Of a DNA stretch of 64,000 bases, positions 16,082 to 25,223 are shown one piece after another. The position numbers and the translations under genes are program-made. Position 1 is the stretch's first letter; every line of letters begins with the position of its first letter. Under the pieces are notes generated by a model. It worked only from the letters and a program-made list of their open reading frames with translations, made no database searches and was not told the origin of the DNA. This stretch comes from Collinsella sp. AM33-4BH (lineage in GTDB: Bacteria > Actinomycetota > Coriobacteriia > Coriobacteriales > Coriobacteriaceae): the NCBI RefSeq assembly GCF_003469205.1, contig NZ_QSIN01000003.1, positions 1 through 64,000 of the forward strand, written 5' to 3'.

Positions 16082-16795
16082 CTAGCCACCGAGATAGGCC
16101 TTGCGGACGTTATCGTCGTGCAGGAGCTCTTGGCCGGTGCCGGTCATGGTGATCTTGCCGGTCTCGAGCACGTAGCCGCGTGTGGCGATCGAGAGCGCCA
16201 TCTGCGCGTTCTGCTCGACCAGAAGCACCGTGGTGCCGGCCTTGTGCAGGTCCTCGACAATCTGGAAGATCTGCTCAATCAGAATCGGCGCCAGACCCAT
16301 GGAAGGTTCGTCGAGCATAAGCAGTTTGGGGTTACTCATAAGGGCGCGGCCCATAACGAGCATCTGCTGCTCGCCACCCGAAAGGGTGCCGGCGACCTGG
16401 CGACGGCGCTCCTTCAGGCGCGGGAACTGCTCGTAGACGCGCTCAAGGCCCGGAGCAACCGTGGACTTGGGCTGCGTGTAGGCGCCCATCTCCAGGTTCT
16501 CCTCGACCGTCATCTGCAAAAAGGCGCGACGGCCCTCGGGCACCTGGGCCAGGCCCTTACCAACCAGCTTATCGGCGGGCGTATGAGTAATGTCCTCGCC
16601 CATAAACTTGATGGAGCCGGTCTTGGAGCGCAGCAGGCCCGAGACGGTCTTGAGCGTTGTGGACTTGCCGGCACCGTTCGCACCGATCAGAGCCACGATC
16701 TCGCCCTCGTTGACGTTAAAGGAGATGTCCTTGATGGCGTGGATGGCACCGTACCAGACGTTGATGTTGTAGACGGAAAGCATCGGCTCTGCCAT
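16082..16795 (-). CDS. livF: Branched-chain amino-acid ABC transporter ATPase LivF
   Basis: The 237-residue ATPase has Walker A GANGAGKST, signature LSGGEQQ and Walker B LLMLDEPSMGL, with the typical LivF start LSVYNINVWYGAIHAIKDIS. It powers import with LivG at the inner face of the LivH/LivM channel. It is the last gene of livH-livM-livG-livF, starting right after the livG stop. The terminator at 15969 follows. Confidence 0.96.
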   Translation of the reverse strand: MAEPMLSVYNINVWYGAIHAIKDISFNVNEGEIVALIGANGAGKSTTLKTVSGLLRSKTGSIKFMGEDITHTPADKLVGKGLAQVPEGRRAFLQMTVEENLEMGAYTQPKSTVAPGLERVYEQFPRLKERRRQVAGTLSGGEQQMLVMGRALMSNPKLLMLDEPSMGLAPILIEQIFQIVEDLHKAGTTVLLVEQNAQMALSIATRGYVLETGKITMTGTGQELLHDDNVRKAYLGG

Positions 16796-17656
16796 TTAGT
16801 TCTCCCCCTTATCCTGCTTGCCCAGATACGCCTCGATAACGGCGTCGTTGTTCTGGATTTCCTCGGCCGTGCCCTTGGCGATGACCTTACCAAAGTTGAG
16901 CACGCAGATGCCCTCACAGATGTTCATAACGAGCGACATGTCGTGCTCGATAAGCATGATGGCGATGCCGAAGGTGTCACGAATCTTGACGATGTTCTCC
17001 ATGAGCTCGGCGGTCTCGGACGGGTTCATGCCGGCGGCAGGCTCGTCGAGCAGCAGCAGCTTGGGGTTGGTGGCAAGCGCACGGACGATCTCCAGACGAC
17101 GCTGAGCGCCGTAAGGCAGCGAGCCGGCCTGCTCATTTGCCAGATGCTCCATATCAAAGATGGACAGCAGCTCCATGGCGCGCTCGTGGGCGGCCTTCTC
17201 GTGCTTCCAATACGTCGGCAGGCGCAGCACGCCCTCAAAGCCGGAGTAACGCTCCTGGTTATGCAGGCCGACCTTAACGTTATCCTCCACCGTCATGGTG
17301 TTAAACAGGCGGATGTTTTGGAAGGTGCGGGCAATACCCATGCGGTTGATCTGGTAGACCGACTTGCCCGAGGTGTCCTCACCGTCGAGCAGGATGGTGC
17401 CGTGCGTGGGCTGGTACACCTTGGTGAGCAGGTTGAAGACCGTGGTCTTACCGGCACCATTGGGGCCGATCAGGCCGGCGATCTCGGTCTTGCCGATAGT
17501 CAGGCTAAAGTCGTCGACTGCCTTAAGGCCACCGAACTCAATGCCCAGGTGGATGCACTCGAGCGCCGGGCGCTGGCCCAGGTCGCGATCGGGAACGATG
17601 GCGCCAGAAGGATACGGGACCATCTTGCCCTTGTTGAACTCAAATTTACTGGGCAT
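16796..17656 (-). CDS. livG: Branched-chain amino-acid ABC transporter ATPase LivG
   Basis: The 286-residue ATPase has LIGPNGAGKTTVFN (Walker A), the signature LPYGAQRRLEI (the LivG-type variant of LSGGQ), and LLLLDEPAAGMNP (Walker B). It pairs with LivF. ATG at 17656 has GGAGG nine bases upstream and overlaps the end of livM by 11 bases; a longer in-frame start at 17683 is less likely. An N-terminal extension of about 30 residues precedes the ABC core. Confidence 0.96.
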   Translation of the reverse strand: MPSKFEFNKGKMVPYPSGAIVPDRDLGQRPALECIHLGIEFGGLKAVDDFSLTIGKTEIAGLIGPNGAGKTTVFNLLTKVYQPTHGTILLDGEDTSGKSVYQINRMGIARTFQNIRLFNTMTVEDNVKVGLHNQERYSGFEGVLRLPTYWKHEKAAHERAMELLSIFDMEHLANEQAGSLPYGAQRRLEIVRALATNPKLLLLDEPAAGMNPSETAELMENIVKIRDTFGIAIMLIEHDMSLVMNICEGICVLNFGKVIAKGTAEEIQNNDAVIEAYLGKQDKGEN

Positions 17657-18725
17657 CGGCTGCCACCTCCTTCTTGGAAGCAAAACGGTCCTTGACGCGA
17701 CCGAAGAACGCCTTGAGCTGCGGGTTGTTGGTAAAGATCATGACCAGGATCAGCACGATGGCGTAGATGAGCATGCGGTAGTCCGAGAACTGACGGAGCA
17801 GCTCAGGAAGCACCGTGAGCAACGCCGCCGCGATGACGGAGCCGCGCATGTTGCCCAGACCGCCCAGGACCACGAACACCAGGATGAGGATCGACGTGTT
17901 GAAGTCGAACTTGGTGGCGGAGAGCTGCGAGAAGTTACCGCCGAAGAGAGCTCCGGCAGCACCGGCGAGGGCAGCGGAAACCACGAAGGCGATCATGCGG
18001 TACTCGGTGACGGAGATGCCTACGGACTCGGCTGCAATCTTGTTATCGCGCACGGCCATGATGGCACGGCCGGTACGGCTGCGCACCAGGTTGAGTACAA
18101 TCACGAGCGCGACCATGACCAGGATGGCACCGGCGAGGAAGGTCGAGTACGTCGACACGCCCGAGGCACCCTGGGCGCCCTTGATGATGGCGGTGCCGTC
18201 CTCGAGCAGGTGCAGGTCGTCGATCGTGGAGTTGCCCGTGATGTTAAAGATCACATGCAGGCCGCGGGAGTCGACACCCACAATGAGGCAGGTGACGATC
18301 TCTTTGATGATCTCGCCAAAAGCCAGGGTCACGATGGCCAGATAGTCGCCGCTCAGGCGCAGGACCGGGATACCGATCAAGAAGCCCAAGATGGCAGCGG
18401 CGATAGCGCCGACCACAATGCTGATGACAAGACGTATTGGATCGGAGGGGACGGCGCTCTCGAGGGCAACCGCGGTAACGATGCCCGTATAGGCGCCGAC
18501 GCTCATAAAGCCCGCGTGGCCCAGCGACAAGTCGCCCGCGATGCCGACAACGAGGTTGAGCGAGATGGCCATAACGATGTAGGCCGTGATGGGAACCAAC
18601 TGGCCGGCGATCATGCGCGGGATCATATGGTTGGACTGCATGAAGAACACGATGGCGAATGCCACGATGCACATGGCGTACGTGACAAAGTCGTGACGCG
18701 TCTGCTTGTCTTTAAGGAACTTCAT
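17646..18725 (-). CDS. livM: Branched-chain amino-acid ABC transporter permease LivM
   Basis: The 359-residue permease has about nine membrane helices and the LivM-type motif GDLSLGHAGFMSVGAYTG. GDYLAIVTLAFGEIIKEI and the GRAIMAVRDNKIAAESVGI loop for ATPase contact are also present. It forms the channel with LivH. The ATG at 18725 has AGGTGAG upstream; a GTG at 18734 directly after the livH stop is an alternative. The C-terminus is a short basic, alanine-rich tail. Confidence 0.95.
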   Translation of the reverse strand: MKFLKDKQTRHDFVTYAMCIVAFAIVFFMQSNHMIPRMIAGQLVPITAYIVMAISLNLVVGIAGDLSLGHAGFMSVGAYTGIVTAVALESAVPSDPIRLVISIVVGAIAAAILGFLIGIPVLRLSGDYLAIVTLAFGEIIKEIVTCLIVGVDSRGLHVIFNITGNSTIDDLHLLEDGTAIIKGAQGASGVSTYSTFLAGAILVMVALVIVLNLVRSRTGRAIMAVRDNKIAAESVGISVTEYRMIAFVVSAALAGAAGALFGGNFSQLSATKFDFNTSILILVFVVLGGLGNMRGSVIAAALLTVLPELLRQFSDYRMLIYAIVLILVMIFTNNPQLKAFFGRVKDRFASKKEVAADAQ

Positions 18726-18734
18726 AACGCTCAC

Positions 18735-19616
18735 CTACACCTTCTCGGGGACGTACTTGCCCAAGAGGCCGGCAGGCTTGACGAGCAGGACGATGATCAA
18801 AACACCAAAGACGATGGAGTTGGCAAGGCTCGTGGAAATGTAAGCCTGCGCCATCGCTTCGATGATGCCGATGAGAATGCCACCGACAAAGGCACCGGGG
18901 ATGGAGCCGATGCCGCCGAAGACGGCGGCGTCGAAGGCCTTAATGCCAGGCATGGCGCCCGTGGTGGGCTGCAGGACCGGCGAGTAGGAGCACAGGAGCA
19001 CGCCAGCGATGGCGGCAAGGGCGGAGCCGATGGCAAAGGTCATCGAAATAGTGCGGTTGACGTTGATGCCCATGAGCTGAGCGGCGGACTTGTCCTCGGA
19101 CACGGCGCGCATGGCCTTGCCCATCTTGGTCTTACCTGTAAAGAACATCAGACCGGCCATGATAACCAGGCAGGCGACGATGGTGACGAGCGAAACGGCG
19201 CTTACGTTGAACTTGGCCAAGAACTCCGGCACCGGGAAGGTGACGAGCGAAGTGAAGTTCTTGGGCGTGGCGCCCCACAGGAGCTGCGCGGCGTTCTGCA
19301 GGAAGTAGGACACGCCGATGGCCGTGATCAGAACGGCCAGCGGGCCCGCCTGACGCAGCGGCTTGTATGCCAGACCCTCGATGAGAACACCGAGAACCGT
19401 GCAGACCACACAAGAGAGAACTACAGATGCCCAGCCCGGGAGGCCGAGATACGACGTGGCGCAGAACGAGACATAGGCACCGACCATGATGACGTCGCCG
19501 TGAGCGAAGTTGAGCATCTTGGCGATACCGTAGACCATGGTGTAGCCCAACGCGATGATGGCGTAGACGCTGCCCATGGACAGGCCGTTGACCAGGTATT
19601 GGATAAAGACCGTCAT
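18735..19616 (-). CDS. livH: Branched-chain amino-acid ABC transporter permease LivH
   Basis: The 293-residue permease starts MTVFIQYLVNGLSMGSVYAI. It has eight or so helices, LGYTMVYGIAKMLNFAHGDV and the coupling loop KMGKAMRAVSEDKSAAQLMG. It is the first of the four membrane/ATPase genes. ATG at 19616 has AGGGGG nine bases upstream; the frame extends upstream but that part lies in the hairpin-rich gap after the binding-protein gene. Confidence 0.95.
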   Translation of the reverse strand: MTVFIQYLVNGLSMGSVYAIIALGYTMVYGIAKMLNFAHGDVIMVGAYVSFCATSYLGLPGWASVVLSCVVCTVLGVLIEGLAYKPLRQAGPLAVLITAIGVSYFLQNAAQLLWGATPKNFTSLVTFPVPEFLAKFNVSAVSLVTIVACLVIMAGLMFFTGKTKMGKAMRAVSEDKSAAQLMGINVNRTISMTFAIGSALAAIAGVLLCSYSPVLQPTTGAMPGIKAFDAAVFGGIGSIPGAFVGGILIGIIEAMAQAYISTSLANSIVFGVLIIVLLVKPAGLLGKYVPEKV

Positions 19617-19662
19617 GTTCCACATCCCCCTTTCGAATAGGTTTCCAGTTGATGTATGAAAC

Positions 19663-19725
19663 AGGGACGTTACATCGTCCCTAGATACCAAGCAAGCAGG
19701 GAAGGCCAAAACCTCCCCTGCTTGG
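19663..19725 (-). promoter_or_regulatory. Two hairpins between livJ and livH
   Basis: AGGGACG-TTACAT-CGTCCCT (19663-19682) and a larger stem, CCAAGCAAGCAGGGAAGG with CCTCCCCTGCTTGGG (19688-19725), separate the binding-protein gene from the permease genes. There is no T-run. Such structures commonly stabilise the upstream mRNA and lower downstream expression, giving an excess of binding protein. Confidence 0.55.
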
Positions 19726-19755
19726 GATCAAAACCGCTCTATGTAAGGCGGCCTA

Positions 19756-20943
19756 TTAGGCCTGTACGTACTTGCCGTCGGTAATGACGTACGCCGTCGG
19801 GTCCTTCTGGACCTGACCCTTGTCGTTCCAGGAGAGCTTGCCAGTCAGGCCGTCAACAGTAATCTTGAGCATAGCCTTAGGCAGCTTCTCGGCAACCTCG
19901 GTGGGGTCGGCGTCGACGCCCAGGCCGGCCTCCTTGAGAGCCTCGACCACAGCATGCACGCCGTCGTAGGCGTCGGCGGCAAACTGGTCGGGGGTATCAC
20001 CGTACTTATCCTTGTAAGCGTTGACGAAGTCGGCGTTCTTCTCGTCGTCGGCGGAGAACGGGGTCATAAGCAGCAGGCCCTCGGCAAGAGAGGTGTCGAA
20101 GCCCTCAACGCCCAGGATGCCGTCCATGCCGTCGCAGCCCATCATCTTGACGTCGTAGCCCATGTCCTTGGCGTTCTTGAGCAGGACGGACGCCGGCGTG
20201 TAGTAGATCGGCGCAAAGATCATGGTGGCGCCTGCCTGCTTGGCCTTGGTCAGCTGGTTGGTAAAGCTCGTGGCGGAGTCGTCCTTAAAGGTCTCCTCGT
20301 CGACAATCTCAAGCTTAGACTTAGCGGCCTGGGCCTTAAAGGAATCTGCGATGCCCGAAGAATAGGCATCGCCGGAGTTATAGAACAGCACGAACTTCTC
20401 GTTCGCATACTTCTCTGCCAGGAACTTGGCAGCGTTGACACCTTGGTTGGGGTCGGTAAAGCAAACCTGGAAGACGCAATCCTTGCCCTTGGTAACGTCC
20501 TCGGAGGACGCGGACGGGGTGATCATGAACGTCTCGGGGTCGTTGCCGCACTCGGCGGCAACGGCGACCGACGCACCCGTGGTGGTCGGACCGACGAGGG
20601 CCTGCATGCCCCAGTCGAGCAGGGTGTTGAAGGCGTTGACGGCCTTCTCGCCGTCAGCCTGGTCGTCCTCGGCCTTGCTGACAAGCGGCAGCTCCTTGGT
20701 CGAGAAATCCTTGCAGCCAAGCTCGACAGCCTGTGTAACGGACTTGCCGTAGGACGCGTTGGCGCCGGTCAGCGGGCCGATGGTGCCGATCTTAAACGAA
20801 GCGTCGCCCGACGCGGAACCGCTGTCGCCGCCGTTGGAGGAGCAGCCAGCTAGAATGGACATCGCCCCCAGACCTGCTGCGCTCGCGATAACGCTCCTGC
20901 GATTCATAACAGGGTTCAATGACTTACCGGTGAGGCTCGACAT
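19756..20943 (-). CDS. livJ: Branched-chain amino-acid substrate-binding lipoprotein 1
   Basis: The 395-residue protein has a twin-arginine N-terminus (NRRSVIASAAGLG) and a lipobox ILAGCSS, so it is probably exported by Tat and lipid-anchored. The mature part is a periplasmic-binding-protein type 1 fold: FKIGTIGPLTGANASYGKS, GPTTTGASVAVA, and ADAYDGVHAV. It delivers the amino acid to LivHM. AGGAG precedes the ATG. A close paralogue lies immediately upstream at 21215-22381. Confidence 0.94.
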   Translation of the reverse strand: MSSLTGKSLNPVMNRRSVIASAAGLGAMSILAGCSSNGGDSGSASGDASFKIGTIGPLTGANASYGKSVTQAVELGCKDFSTKELPLVSKAEDDQADGEKAVNAFNTLLDWGMQALVGPTTTGASVAVAAECGNDPETFMITPSASSEDVTKGKDCVFQVCFTDPNQGVNAAKFLAEKYANEKFVLFYNSGDAYSSGIADSFKAQAAKSKLEIVDEETFKDDSATSFTNQLTKAKQAGATMIFAPIYYTPASVLLKNAKDMGYDVKMMGCDGMDGILGVEGFDTSLAEGLLLMTPFSADDEKNADFVNAYKDKYGDTPDQFAADAYDGVHAVVEALKEAGLGVDADPTEVAEKLPKAMLKITVDGLTGKLSWNDKGQVQKDPTAYVITDGKYVQA

Positions 20944-21214
20944 GCGGCTCTCCTCTCAAATCTCGTCGGGTTTTGGTTGCCCGACAGGCCATCCTTCGCC
21001 GTGTTCGGCGTTCGCAAAATAGTAGACGCTTTAGTTAGGAAAAGTGGCGATTATTTCAACTTTTCTTTGGATTTGTTCATTTATCCATATTTCTGCGTAT
21101 TTCTATTATTTTATGCAGTAATGCCACTTTATTGTGTAAAAGTAATGTTTCCATTCTGTTACAGGCGTCCCCGCCCTGAATAAAACAGCCTCACCGGTAG
21201 CGTTTTATGCGCAC
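20944..21214 (-). promoter_or_regulatory. AT-rich spacer between the two binding-protein genes
   Basis: This 271-bp gap holds no gene. Its centre (about 21030-21150) is markedly AT-rich against GC-rich neighbours. TTTACA and TAAAAT-like hexamers on the minus strand probably provide a promoter for livJ, although spacing is imperfect. A weak AAAAC...GTTTT pairing near 21185-21210 may end the upstream paralogue's transcript. Confidence 0.45.
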
Positions 21215-22381
21215 TTAGGCGGCGATGTACTTGCCGTCCTGGATCACATAGGCCGTAGCGGGCTTTTCGACCTGGCCCTCGTCATTCCACGTCAGCTCGC
21301 CCGTCAGGCCCTCGATCTTGATCTTGCGCATGGCGCGGGCAAGGTCGTCGGCAATGTCGGCACCGTCAGCCGTAATGTCGATGCCCGCTTTATCGATAGC
21401 CTCGGCAATCGCATGGACGCAGTCATAGGCATCGGCGGCAAACTGATTGGGCGTCTCGTCGTAGGCGTCCTTATAGGCCTTGACGAAGTCGGCGTTCTTC
21501 TCATCGTCAGCAGAGAACGGGGTCATGAGCAGCACGCCCTCGGCAAGAGAGGTATCGAAGCCCTCAACGGAGAGCAGGCCGTCCATGCCGTCGGTGCCCA
21601 TAAGCGTCATGTCGTACCCCATGTCCTTGGCGTTCTTGAGCAGGACGGACGCCGGCGTGTAATAGATCGGAGCAAAAATAAGCGTGGCGCCGGCCTCCTT
21701 GGCCTTGGTGAGCTGGTTGGTAAAGCTCGTGGAAGAGTCGTCCTTAAAGGTCTCGGTATCGACGACATCGAGCTTGGATGCCTTGGCCTGCTCGGCAAAG
21801 GCGTCGGCAACGCCCGAGCTGTACGTATCGCCGGAGTTGTAGAACAGGGCGATCTTGGCGTCCGCGTACTTCTCGGCCAAGAACTTCGCGGCGCTGGCGC
21901 CCATGGTGGGGTCGGTGAAGCAAACCTGAAAGACCGTGGTCTTTCCCTTGGTGACATCGAGCGACGAGGCCGAAGGCGTGACCATGAGCATATCGTCGGC
22001 GATCTCGCCCGAGACGGCGACGGCGGCGCCGGTGGTAACGGGGCCGACAAGCGCCTGCATGCCCCAGTCGCACAAGGTATTGAAGGCGTTGATGGCCTTC
22101 TCGCCGTCGGCGACGTCGTCCTCGGACTTAAGCGAGAGTTTGAGGTCCTTGGTCGAGAAATCCTCGGCGGCGAGCTTGGCACCCTTCTCGGCCGAAACGC
22201 CATAGGTTGCCGCGGCGCCGGTCAGAGGGCCGATAACACCGATCTTGAAGGTCTTGCCGTCATCGGCGGAGCCGCCGTCAGAGCCACTCGAAGAGCAGCC
22301 AGCGAGCGCGGCGGTGCTGCCGAGCGCCGCGGCTCCTGCCAAGAAACTCCTACGGCTCAGTGCGTTGTTGATACTAAACAT
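21215..22381 (-). CDS. livJ: Branched-chain amino-acid substrate-binding lipoprotein 2
   Basis: The 388-residue protein is a close paralogue of the gene at 19756-20943. It shares FKIGVIGPLTGAAATYG, TFKDDSSTSFTNQLTKAKEA and ADAYDCVHA. The leader SRRSFLAGAAALG with lipobox LAGCSSS is an almost ideal Tat-lipoprotein signal. ATG at 22381 has AGGGGG upstream. Having its own 5' region, it may be expressed separately and offer a different ligand preference to the same LivHMGF. Confidence 0.93.
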   Translation of the reverse strand: MFSINNALSRRSFLAGAAALGSTAALAGCSSSGSDGGSADDGKTFKIGVIGPLTGAAATYGVSAEKGAKLAAEDFSTKDLKLSLKSEDDVADGEKAINAFNTLCDWGMQALVGPVTTGAAVAVSGEIADDMLMVTPSASSLDVTKGKTTVFQVCFTDPTMGASAAKFLAEKYADAKIALFYNSGDTYSSGVADAFAEQAKASKLDVVDTETFKDDSSTSFTNQLTKAKEAGATLIFAPIYYTPASVLLKNAKDMGYDMTLMGTDGMDGLLSVEGFDTSLAEGVLLMTPFSADDEKNADFVKAYKDAYDETPNQFAADAYDCVHAIAEAIDKAGIDITADGADIADDLARAMRKIKIEGLTGELTWNDEGQVEKPATAYVIQDGKYIAA

Positions 22382-22631
22382 GGTGTCCCCCTTTTCGCTG
22401 GCCGCGGTGCGGCTGTTTTGCGGTACGGGGCAAACCTTATGGCGCAAACGTTGACAGTTTGTTACGGAAGTTCATTTGTAGCGAGCATGTTTCCAATGTT
22501 TCCGCAGCGTTTCGGGGGTGCCGTTTTGTGCGGCTCCTGTTGCCTGGCGAGCACGCGCCCCCGGTTCACGCTAGAATGCACTCAACCTTTAAGCGGTTTA
22601 TCCATCCATAAGATGCACGAAGGAGTTATCT

Positions 22632-23975
22632 ATGAGCGAACCCCTGCGCACCGTGAACGTCGGTCTGATCGGTCTGGGAACCGTCGGCGGCGGCGTGGCC
22701 CGTCTGATCAAGAGCCACCACGATGAGTACCTGGCAGCCTACGGCATCGACCTTAAGCTGACCCGCGCCTGCGCGCTTGCTTGGGAGCAGGCCGAGGCGG
22801 CAGGCATTGAGCGCGAGGCCTTTACGAGCGACTGGCACGATGTCGTCACCGACCCCGCCGTCGACATCGTCGTCGAGCTGATTGGTGGCGAGCATCCCGC
22901 AACCGAGATCTTCACCACTGCCTTCGAGAACGGCAAGCATGTCGTCTCCGCCAACAAGGCCCTGCTGGGCCGCCATGTCGAGACGCTTGCCGAGAAGGCG
23001 CGTGCGTGCGGCGTGCAGATTAAGTGCGAGGCCAGCTGCGGTGGCGGCATCCCCATTGTCAGCACACTCGAGCACGACCTGGTGGGTAACAAGATCCTGA
23101 CCATCGCCGGCATCCTCAACGGCACCACCAACTACATCCTGTCGCGCATGGACGCCGAGGGCGCCGATTACGCTGACGTGCTCGCCGACGCACAGGCTAA
23201 GGGCTATGCCGAGGCCGACCCGTCCGCCGACGTCGACGGCTTCGATGCCGCCAGCAAGACGGCCATCCTCGCCTCCATCGGCTTTGGCACCCGCGTTACC
23301 ACCGATGATGTGTACCAGCAGGGTATCCGCACCATCGGCGCCGAGGACATCGCCCAGGCCCGCGAGCTCGGCTACACCATCAAACTGCTCGGCATCGCCC
23401 GCAACACCGACGCTGGCGTCGACGTTCGCGTGCATCCCACGCTGATCCCCGCAGACCATATGCTCGCCAAGGTCAACGGCGCCATGAACGCCGTCTACGT
23501 GGTAGGCGACGCCGTGGGCGAGACCATGTTCTACGGCGCGGGCGCAGGCTCCTTCCCCACCGCGAGCGCCGTCGTGGGCGATATCCTGTCGCTCTCCGAG
23601 CAGATCAGCCGTGGCGTGGCTCCGCTGCCCGAGATTGAGCCCTATGGCCACAACCTCACCTTTAAGCCCATGGACGAGCTCCAGACCAAGTACTATGTGC
23701 GCCTGAAAGTCGCCGACCGCGTGGGCGCCCTGTCCGAGACGGTCGACATCTTTGCCAAGCACAACATCTCGATCTCGCTCATCAACCAGGTCGAGGACGG
23801 CAAATCGGGCGTCAGCGATGCCTGCTCGGTCATCTTCCTGACGCACCGCGCGCTCGAGAAGGACGTCCAGGCTGCCGCCGCCGAGCTTGCCAGCGTCGGC
23901 TGCGTGGCCGAGGTCGCCAACGTCCTGCGCATCGAGGACGTTGAGGCTTGGACCGAAGGCGTCATGGCGAACTAG
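22632..23975 (+). CDS. hom: Homoserine dehydrogenase
   Basis: The 447-residue enzyme reduces aspartate semialdehyde to homoserine for threonine and methionine synthesis. The NAD(P)-binding motif GLIGLGTVGGGVA is at residues 10-22. The catalytic region has SANKALL, EASCGGGIPI, LNGTTNYIL and ADPSADVDGFDAA, and a C-terminal ACT domain (about 355-447) suggests threonine feedback. GAAGGAG lies before the ATG. A strong terminator follows; it is monocistronic. Confidence 0.97.
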   Translation: MSEPLRTVNVGLIGLGTVGGGVARLIKSHHDEYLAAYGIDLKLTRACALAWEQAEAAGIEREAFTSDWHDVVTDPAVDIVVELIGGEHPATEIFTTAFENGKHVVSANKALLGRHVETLAEKARACGVQIKCEASCGGGIPIVSTLEHDLVGNKILTIAGILNGTTNYILSRMDAEGADYADVLADAQAKGYAEADPSADVDGFDAASKTAILASIGFGTRVTTDDVYQQGIRTIGAEDIAQARELGYTIKLLGIARNTDAGVDVRVHPTLIPADHMLAKVNGAMNAVYVVGDAVGETMFYGAGAGSFPTASAVVGDILSLSEQISRGVAPLPEIEPYGHNLTFKPMDELQTKYYVRLKVADRVGALSETVDIFAKHNISISLINQVEDGKSGVSDACSVIFLTHRALEKDVQAAAAELASVGCVAEVANVLRIEDVEAWTEGVMAN

Positions 23976-24006
23976 CCCAACGCTCGCCTAGCAATACGCG
24001 CCTTGA

Positions 24007-24040
24007 GGGCTCCCGTCCGATGTGGGACGGGAGCCCTTTT
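24007..24040 (+). terminator. Terminator of hom
   Basis: GGGCTCCCGTCC and GGACGGGAGCCC form a perfect 12-bp stem, with a six-base loop and four T after it. It lies about 30 bases past the hom stop. Confidence 0.92.
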
Positions 24041-24189
24041 GTCACCTGCCCTAAGCACAACGGCAAAGCATATTTGCGCGAGCCGCTCATCGGTAACGCG
24101 GGCTACCGTTCACCGATATGCAAACGCGGCCGATTCCGACTACCGCTACGCTGTGCTGCGAATGTCCGCCCGCGATGAGAGGAAGCACC

Positions 24190-24939
24190 ATGTTGCTCGA
24201 GGGCAAGAAAGCAATCATCACCGGAGGCACACGCGGTATCGGCTATGCCATCGCCTGCCGTTTTATCGAGGAAGGCGCTGCCGTCACCGTCTTTGGCTCG
24301 CGCCAGGAGACTGCCGACACGGCCGTTGAGAAGCTGACAGCCGCCTATCCCGACGCCAAGGTCTGGGGTCGCTCCTGCGATCTCACCTCGCTCGAGGCCG
24401 TGACTGAGGCCTTTACGCAGACTGCAGCCGACATGGGCGGCTTGGACACGGTCGTCAACAATGCCGGTATCTCCCAGCGTTCACCCCTCTTGGACTACAC
24501 GGCCGAGGAGTTCGCCAAAGTTATGGACCTCAACGTCGTCGCCGTCTTTAATGGCCACCAGGCTGCCGCCAAGATCATGACCGAGGCCGGCCACGGCGGC
24601 ACCATCACTACCACAAGCTCGATGGTCGCCAAGTACGGCCAGCCCTCCGGCGTCGGTTACCCCACGTCCAAGTTTGCCGTCAACGGTATGGTCCAGTCGC
24701 TCTCGCGCGAGCTCGCTCCCATGGGCATCCGCGTCAACGCCGTCGCCCCCGGCGTGACTAAGACCGACATGGTCGCCAACCTGCCCGAAGAGGTCATCAA
24801 GCCCATCATCGCCACCATTCCGCTGGGTCGCATGGGCGAGCCCGAGGATGTCGCCAACGCCTTTGTTTTCCTGGCGAGCGACATGTCCTCCTATGTCACG
24901 GGCGCCGTGCTCCCCGTCGACGGAGCCGCCCGCTCCTAA
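24190..24939 (+). CDS. Short-chain dehydrogenase/reductase (FabG-like)
   Basis: The 249-residue SDR has the cofactor motif TGGTRGIG, NNAG, the catalytic Ser in TTTSSMVAKYG and YPTSK (YxxxK), and a C-terminal PVDGA. All four classical catalytic residues are present. It resembles 3-oxoacyl-ACP reductases and sugar or steroid dehydrogenases; the substrate cannot be told from sequence. ATG at 24190 has GAGGA upstream. The gene stands alone between two terminators. Confidence 0.9.
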   Translation: MLLEGKKAIITGGTRGIGYAIACRFIEEGAAVTVFGSRQETADTAVEKLTAAYPDAKVWGRSCDLTSLEAVTEAFTQTAADMGGLDTVVNNAGISQRSPLLDYTAEEFAKVMDLNVVAVFNGHQAAAKIMTEAGHGGTITTTSSMVAKYGQPSGVGYPTSKFAVNGMVQSLSRELAPMGIRVNAVAPGVTKTDMVANLPEEVIKPIIATIPLGRMGEPEDVANAFVFLASDMSSYVTGAVLPVDGAARS

Positions 24940-24983
24940 GGAGCCACAAGCTTTGGCTTCAAGCTTCAACATAGCTCAACCAA

Positions 24984-25024
24984 AAAGGCGCGCCGTCTGA
25001 ATCAACTGCAGACAGCGCGCCTTC
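24984..25024. terminator. Terminator between the SDR gene and the repeat array
   Basis: AAGGCGCGC...TCTG and CAGA...GCGCGCCTT form a stem with one small bulge and a nine-base loop. A-rich and T-rich flanks on either side suggest bidirectional action. Confidence 0.8.
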
Positions 25025-25037
25025 TCCTGTTATGAAA

Positions 25038-25210
25038 GGGAAACTATGTCCCAGTATTTCGGATCAGAACGGGGCACGGTTTCCCCCAGGACCTCCTTGC
25101 GGAAACTGCATCCCACTCTGAGCGCCCATTCCGGGACACAGCTTCCCAACGGCCCCCGTTTCGGAAACCACATCCCGTTCCGAGCCTTCAAAGCGGGACG
25201 CGGCTTCCCC
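25038..25210. repeat. Array of six alternating palindromic units (BIME-like)
   Basis: Six copies of a 15-16 base core alternate in orientation. Plus copies are GGGGCACGGTTTCCCC (25071), GGGACACAGCTTCCC (25133) and GGGACGCGGCTTCCCC (25195). Minus copies are GGGAAACTATGTCCC (25038), GGAAACTGCATCCC (25101) and GGAAACCACATCCC (25163). Units of the same orientation recur every 62 bases. The layout resembles bacterial interspersed mosaic elements. Confidence 0.85.
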
Positions 25211-25223
25211 GAGAAAGTATCGA

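Noticed and set aside
17364..19640. A long plus-strand frame opposite livG, livM and livH
   Set aside because: It mirrors the conserved Liv genes on the minus strand, has no ribosome-binding site and no recognisable domains.
24190..24939. Bile-acid hydroxysteroid dehydrogenase
   Set aside because: Collinsella species have such SDRs, and a BASS transporter lies in the window, but this protein shows only generic SDR motifs and no feature I know to be specific for bile acids.
25038..25210. CRISPR array
   Set aside because: The repeats alternate in orientation, vary in sequence and have irregular spacers of 10-20 bases; no cas genes are near.
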